Shown in pieces: positions 50,616-54,669 of a stretch of 54,669 bases of DNA; position 1 is the first letter of the stretch; every line of letters starts with the position of its first letter. Location: positions 1-54,669 of the forward strand of contig JAKURV010000015.1 in the NCBI GenBank assembly GCA_022452035.1, written 5' to 3'. Source of the DNA: Acidimicrobiales bacterium (lineage in GTDB: Bacteria; Actinomycetota; Acidimicrobiia; Acidimicrobiales; MedAcidi-G1). Both the position numbers and the translations under genes were made by a program. Below the pieces are notes generated by a model, which made no database searches, had not been told where the DNA came from, and was given only the letters and a program-made list of their open reading frames with translations.

Positions 50616-51617
50616 GTGGCACAACCGTCCGACGATCAGCTCCGGGCAATCCTCGTGGACATGGTCGGCGCCCGGGTTCAGGCCCGGCGACTCTGGAACC
50701 TGCAACGCCAGGGGCAGGTCGGCACACTGGCCCCCATCGACGGCCACGAGGCCGCCATCGCCGCCACCGCCCATGCCCTGGACCCGGAACAGGACTGGAT
50801 CCTCCCCCAGTACCGGGAGCCGTTAGCCCTCCAGCGCTTTGGCTCAGAGGTCCTAGACCGCTACCTGCTCTACAACGTCGGCCACCCGGCCGGAAGCCAC
50901 CTGCCGCCGACGGTTCGTGTCGCACCCCTGCAGATCTCGCTGGCCACCCAGATTCCCCACGCTGTCGGCTTGGCCTGGGGCATGACCCTGCAGAACCAGC
51001 CCGGCGTGGTCACCGTGTTTTTCGGGGACGGCTCCAGTTCCGAGGGGGACTTCTACGAGGCAGGGAACCTGGCCGGCGTTCTGGGCGTGCCGGTGATCTT
51101 CGTGTGCATCAACAACCAGTGGGCTATCTCCACTCCGTTGCACCAGCAGACGGCTGCCGAGACCATCGCCGCCAAGGCTGCCGCCTTCGGGATGCCTGGT
51201 CTCACCGTGGACGGCAACGACGCAGCCGCTATGTACGACGCCGTAAACGAGGCTCGGACTCGGGCTCTGGCCGGCCAAGGCCCCACGCTCATTGAGGCCC
51301 ACCTCTATCGCCTCGGTGCCCACACCACAGCTGACGATCCCACCCGATACGTCCCGGCCGAAGAACTCGAAGAGGCCCGGCGCAACGACCCCATCGACCG
51401 CCTCCGAGCCCGCCTCGTCAAGCGGGGCCTATGGGACGACGAGGCCAATGCGGCCACCGAGGCCGAGTCCCTGGCTCGATTCGACGAGGCGTTCGACCGG
51501 GCCCGAGCTACCCCAATCGCCCCCGACGCTGTCCTCGACCACTGCACGACCGTGGACAGCCAGCGACTAGCTCGTCAACGCGCCCTCCTGCTGGATCCTG
51601 AGGGAACTGAGTCGTGA
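50616..51617 (+). CDS. 2-oxoacid dehydrogenase E1 component, alpha subunit (branched-chain type)
   Basis: 333 residues. Thiamine diphosphate motif GDGSSSEGDF (about 137-146) to NNQWAIS. YRLGAHTTADDPTRY is the phosphorylation-loop sequence typical of branched-chain rather than pyruvate E1-alpha. GHEAAIAATAHAL and QYREPLAL are also E1-alpha segments. With E1-beta it decarboxylates the oxoacid and acylates the E2 lipoate. Leaderless GTG start; stop overlaps E1-beta (GTGA). Confidence 0.93.
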   Translation: MAQPSDDQLRAILVDMVGARVQARRLWNLQRQGQVGTLAPIDGHEAAIAATAHALDPEQDWILPQYREPLALQRFGSEVLDRYLLYNVGHPAGSHLPPTVRVAPLQISLATQIPHAVGLAWGMTLQNQPGVVTVFFGDGSSSEGDFYEAGNLAGVLGVPVIFVCINNQWAISTPLHQQTAAETIAAKAAAFGMPGLTVDGNDAAAMYDAVNEARTRALAGQGPTLIEAHLYRLGAHTTADDPTRYVPAEELEEARRNDPIDRLRARLVKRGLWDDEANAATEAESLARFDEAFDRARATPIAPDAVLDHCTTVDSQRLARQRALLLDPEGTES

Positions 51618-52603
51618 GTGACACCTCCGAACTGACCATGCTCCAGGCTGTCAATGAGGCCCTACACCTCGAGATGGCACGGGACGACCGGGTAGTCGTC
51701 CTGGGCCAGGACGTGGCCCGTAACGGCGGGGTGTTCCGGGCTACCGAAGGCCTGTTCGAGAAGTTCGGCGAGGACCGGGTGGTCGACACTCCTCTCTCCG
51801 AGGGGGTGATCGTCGGGGCGGCCGTTGGTCTGGCCATGTCCGGCCTCGTTCCGGTGGCTGAGATCCAGTTTCTGGGTTTCTCCTACCAGGCCATGCATCA
51901 GGTGGCGGGCCAGGTAGCCCGGCTCCGGTACCGCAGCCAGGGACGCTTCGAGCCGGCCATCACCATCCGCTCGCCGTTCGGCGGTGGCGTCCGGACCCCC
52001 GAGCTTCACTCCGACTCCCTGGAGGGTCAGTTGGCCAATATCCCAGGACTGAAGGTCGTGATGCCAGCCACAGCCTCCGACGCCAAAGGCCTGCTGTCCT
52101 CGTCGATCCGCGACCCCGACCCGGTGCTGTTCTTGGAACCACTGCGCGGCTATCGGGGGATCAGGGGCGACGTCCCCGACGGTGAGCATCTCGTCCCGCT
52201 GGGCGAGGCCCGAATGGCCCGTCGGGGGGACGACCTGGTGATTATCGCTTGGAGCTATCTGGTCGAGATGGCCTGCCGGGTTTCCGACGCTCTGGCCGAC
52301 GAGGGACTCTCGGTGGCCGTACTGGACCTTCGGTGCCTGGCGCCCCTTGACCTAGCTGCCATCGCGGCAGCCGTGGACCATTGCGGCCGGGTCGTGGTCG
52401 TGGAGGAGGCGTCCCAGACCGGCGGCTTTGCCGGCGAGGTGGTGGCCACCATCGTCGAGGAATGCTTCTGGGCGTTGGAGGCGCCGGTGGTCAGGGTGTC
52501 CGGCTTCGACGTTCCCTATCCAGTCGGGATGCTGGAGGACGCCTACGTGCCTGACGAGGCCCGAATAACCGCCGCCATTCGCCGCAGTCTTGAAACGGCC
52601 TGA
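51614..52603 (+). CDS. 2-oxoacid dehydrogenase E1 component, beta subunit
   Basis: 329 residues of the transketolase-like E1-beta fold: LGQDVARNGGVFRATEGL, DTPLSEGVIVGAAVGLAMSG, IRSPFGGGVRTPELHSDS and the C-terminal VVEEASQTGGFAGEV with IVEECF. It contributes the thiamine-site Glu and the E2 contact. Coupled by GTGA overlap to E1-alpha; E2 starts 12 nt later. Confidence 0.95.
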   Translation: MSDTSELTMLQAVNEALHLEMARDDRVVVLGQDVARNGGVFRATEGLFEKFGEDRVVDTPLSEGVIVGAAVGLAMSGLVPVAEIQFLGFSYQAMHQVAGQVARLRYRSQGRFEPAITIRSPFGGGVRTPELHSDSLEGQLANIPGLKVVMPATASDAKGLLSSSIRDPDPVLFLEPLRGYRGIRGDVPDGEHLVPLGEARMARRGDDLVIIAWSYLVEMACRVSDALADEGLSVAVLDLRCLAPLDLAAIAAAVDHCGRVVVVEEASQTGGFAGEVVATIVEECFWALEAPVVRVSGFDVPYPVGMLEDAYVPDEARITAAIRRSLETA

Positions 52604-52614
52604 GGGACCGTTCC

Positions 52615-53844
52615 GTGGCCTTCATCTTCCGCCTACCTGATATCGGAGAGGGCCTCGAAGAGGCTGAAATCGTCGAGTGGTTCGTCGCCATCGGAGACGA
52701 GGTTCTCCGGGACCAGCCTCTGGTAGAGGTGCTGACCGACAAAGCCAGTTCGGAACTGCCTTCCCCGGTGGCCGGCACTGTGCTCCTGCTTGGGGCTAAC
52801 GAGGGAACCCGACTACAGGTGGGAGAGGTGCTGATAGAGATCGACGACGGAAGTACTGCTCCGAGAGTGGCCGCCGAACCCACCTCCACCCAGACCGGCA
52901 CGGCGAAATCCCAGCCCACTGAGCCAATCCCTGAGGTAGCTCCCCGAACAGCCCGCCCCAAAGCGGCTCCAGCCACCCGACGCCTGGCCCTCGACCTCGG
53001 CGTGGACCTGACGACGATGATTGGAACGGGGCCGGGCGGTCGGATCACTCTCAACGACATCCACGCCGCGGCACCTTCGCCTACCAGCCCCGCCAGACTT
53101 TCGAACGATCGTCCGACTACATCAGATGGCCTCGGCCAGGCACCGGTCGGTCGCCACGACCTCCGTGGCATCCGAGGTGTCGTGGCCCGCAACATGGTGC
53201 AGGCCTGGTCGGAAATCCCCCACATCCACACCATGGACGAAGTGGATGCCTCGCTACTGATCAACTTCCGGGACCGGATCCGGGACATGGATCGATCCGG
53301 TGCCGCACTGGTCAACGTGCTGGTGGTGGCCGCCGTAGCCGCCTCTCGGGCACTCCGTCGGTTCCCGATGGTCAACGGGCACGTGGACGGCCATCCCGGT
53401 GACGCCATGGTCATCCCGGAACACATCCACCTCGGAATCGCCACAGCAACTGAAAGGGGTCTGGTCGTTCCAGTGGTGCACCACGCCGACACGCTCGACC
53501 TCTTCACCATGGCCGAGCGAATCAGTTCAGTCGTTGGCGCGGCCCGCTCCGATGACCTGAGCGCAGCGGACCTATCAGGTGCCACATTCACCATCACCAA
53601 CTACGGCTCTCTCGGCGGCCGGTTCGCAACCCCAATCATCCCGCCCGGACAGGGTGCGATCCTGGGCCTAGGGGCGGTGGCTGAACGACCGGTAGCCATC
53701 GACGGTGCGGTATTGGCCCGACCCACCTTGCCCATGGTCCTTGGAGCCGATCACCGGCTGATCGACGGCGACCTCGCCGAGGCGTTCCGACGGGCCGTGG
53801 CCGACGACCTCGCCGAGCCACTCCACCTGCTTATCGGACGCTGA
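52615..53844 (+). CDS. Dihydrolipoamide acyltransferase (E2)
   Basis: 409 residues, GTG start. One lipoyl domain (1-80) with VLTDKASSE (lipoyl Lys43), a Pro/Ala/Thr linker, a peripheral-subunit-binding domain (ATRRLALDLGVDLTTMIGTG, about 121-150) and the catalytic domain ending DHRLIDGD (His and Asp, about 380). It transfers the acyl group to CoA. The lipoate-ligase-like protein at 29924 may modify Lys43. Confidence 0.95.
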   Translation: MAFIFRLPDIGEGLEEAEIVEWFVAIGDEVLRDQPLVEVLTDKASSELPSPVAGTVLLLGANEGTRLQVGEVLIEIDDGSTAPRVAAEPTSTQTGTAKSQPTEPIPEVAPRTARPKAAPATRRLALDLGVDLTTMIGTGPGGRITLNDIHAAAPSPTSPARLSNDRPTTSDGLGQAPVGRHDLRGIRGVVARNMVQAWSEIPHIHTMDEVDASLLINFRDRIRDMDRSGAALVNVLVVAAVAASRALRRFPMVNGHVDGHPGDAMVIPEHIHLGIATATERGLVVPVVHHADTLDLFTMAERISSVVGAARSDDLSAADLSGATFTITNYGSLGGRFATPIIPPGQGAILGLGAVAERPVAIDGAVLARPTLPMVLGADHRLIDGDLAEAFRRAVADDLAEPLHLLIGR

Positions 53845-53848
53845 TCTG

Positions 53849-54669
53849 ATGGTCGTCGGAGAGGTGTCCACTCCGGTCGACCTCCTGGTTATCGGCGCCG
53901 GACCAGGTGGATACACCGCGGCGCTGCACGCCGCCCGCCTGGGTCGCGAGGTGACCCTTGTGGAGCGCGATGCAATCGGAGGGACCTGCCTGAACTCGGG
54001 ATGCATCCCCTCTAAAGCTCTAATCGAGGTAGCTGATGCCTACGCCATATCCGACAGGATTGGCAGTTGGGGCATCGATTCCACCTCGACGGTCGACATG
54101 GCACAGGTTCATGCCCACCTCAACGGCGTGGTCCGCGAGTTGACCTCCGGAGTGGACAGACTGCTATCCGCTGCTGGCGTACAGGTCCTGCCGGGGCACG
54201 CCCGCTTCACCAGACCAAACCGCGTATCGGTCGAACACGGGGACACCGTCGAGTTTCTCGACTTCACCGACGTCATCGTGGCCACCGGATCACGCTCCAT
54301 CGAACTTCCCAACCTTCCGCCGGATGGTGCACGGGTAGTGAGTTCAGCCGAACTGCTGACGTCAGACTCGCTCCCTGAACACCTCGTGCTCGTAGGGGGT
54401 GGCTATGTGGGTGTTGAGCTGGCTTGCGCGTTTGCCAAATTGGGCAGCGAAGTGACAGTCGTCGAGATGGCCGACCGAGTGCTACCGGGCTTCGACGCCC
54501 GGACCGCCCGGCTAGTAGAGCGGGGCCTCCGACGCCTCGGTGTCGGCCTTTGTACCGGCTGCCGAGCAGTTGGCACCGACGAACACGGCCTCCTTGTGGA
54601 GGACGGTGACCCCAACGGCGCAACGGTGACGCTTCCGGCCGACCGGATCGGCGTTGTCGTCGGACGACG
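53849..54669 (+). CDS. lpdA: Dihydrolipoyl dehydrogenase (E3), 3' end beyond the window
   Basis: ATG 53849, 4 nt after the E2 stop. About 273 residues are visible and the frame is open to the window edge. FAD-binding GAGPGGYTAA (16-25), redox-active disulfide GGTCLNSGCIPSK (Cys47, Cys52) and the NAD-binding LVGGGYVGVELA are present. The dimerisation domain with the catalytic His-Glu is outside the window. It reoxidises E2 dihydrolipoamide with NAD. Confidence 0.95.
   Translation, partial: MVVGEVSTPVDLLVIGAGPGGYTAALHAARLGREVTLVERDAIGGTCLNSGCIPSKALIEVADAYAISDRIGSWGIDSTSTVDMAQVHAHLNGVVRELTSGVDRLLSAAGVQVLPGHARFTRPNRVSVEHGDTVEFLDFTDVIVATGSRSIELPNLPPDGARVVSSAELLTSDSLPEHLVLVGGGYVGVELACAFAKLGSEVTVVEMADRVLPGFDARTARLVERGLRRLGVGLCTGCRAVGTDEHGLLVEDGDPNGATVTLPADRIGVVVGR

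Overview
The window is GC-rich, densely packed chromosome from an actinobacterium, most likely the class Acidimicrobiia. That placement is inferred. Its basis is a bacterial proteasome activator (Bpa), a WhiB regulator, a DivIVA/SepF/YggT division group without FtsA, a PimB'-like mannosyltransferase, a DUF3040 protein, an MtrA-MtrB-like pair followed by a GerMN lipoprotein, many GTG starts and many 1-4 nt stop/start overlaps. No phage, transposase, CRISPR array, tRNA or 16S/23S/5S rRNA gene was seen.

Layout. 1-1304: 3' part of a YyaL/DUF255 gene on the plus strand. 1357-9758 (minus): thiolase, DUF35 zinc-ribbon protein, nitroreductase, an unrecognised protein, dnaE, bpa and an alkaline-phosphatase-superfamily enzyme. 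9852-10292 (plus): Rrf2 regulator. 10289-29673 (minus): a complete-looking dcw (division and cell wall) cluster, read mraZ, rsmH, ftsL, ftsI, murE, mraY, murD, ftsW, murG, murC, murB, ftsQ, ftsZ, pgeF, yggS, sepF, yggT, divIVA, then a DksA-like gene, lspA and rluD. murF and ftsA are absent. 29924-34110 (minus): lipoate-ligase-like protein, a 91-residue small protein, ROK kinase, DUF3040 protein, dinB and a NUDIX hydrolase. 34181-38213 (plus): small membrane protein, inositol monophosphatase, response regulator, histidine kinase and GerMN lipoprotein. 38319-41334 (minus): SRPBCC protein, PimB'-like glycosyltransferase, queG and a small Cys-rich protein. 41427-42809 (plus): TAP-like hydrolase. 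42828-44177 (minus): trpD and whiB. 44246-44609 (plus): rnpB, the RNase P RNA, followed by a GYD-domain gene of lower GC that lies between two copies of the rnpB 3' end. 45182-50309: EamA transporter, pentapeptide-repeat protein, phosphotransferase, histidine phosphatase, membrane protein, coiled-coil/zinc-ribbon protein and flavin split-barrel protein. 50616 to the end (plus): E1-alpha, E1-beta, E2 and E3 (cut by the window) of a branched-chain-type 2-oxoacid dehydrogenase.

How the genes work together. The dcw block makes the lipid-linked peptidoglycan precursor (MurB-E, MraY, MurG), polymerises it (FtsW, FtsI) and runs the divisome (FtsZ, SepF, FtsQ, FtsL, DivIVA). Its first promoter carries direct repeats that match MraZ operators. 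The DNPR motif in MurE points to meso-diaminopimelate peptidoglycan. The lipoate-ligase-like protein could modify the lipoyl domain of the E2 at the right end.

Most notable signals: (1) a degenerate duplicate of the rnpB 3' end on the far side of a low-GC GYD gene, which looks like the scar of an integrated element; (2) a DksA/TraR-like protein with a histone-H1-like Lys/Ala/Pro tail and only one of the four zinc-finger cysteines; (3) no murF in an otherwise continuous dcw operon; (4) a set of TANNNT -10 boxes 6-8 nt before start codons, indicating leaderless transcripts; (5) an altered PRPP-binding loop in TrpD, whose gene directly follows whiB. No complete new multi-gene system is evident.
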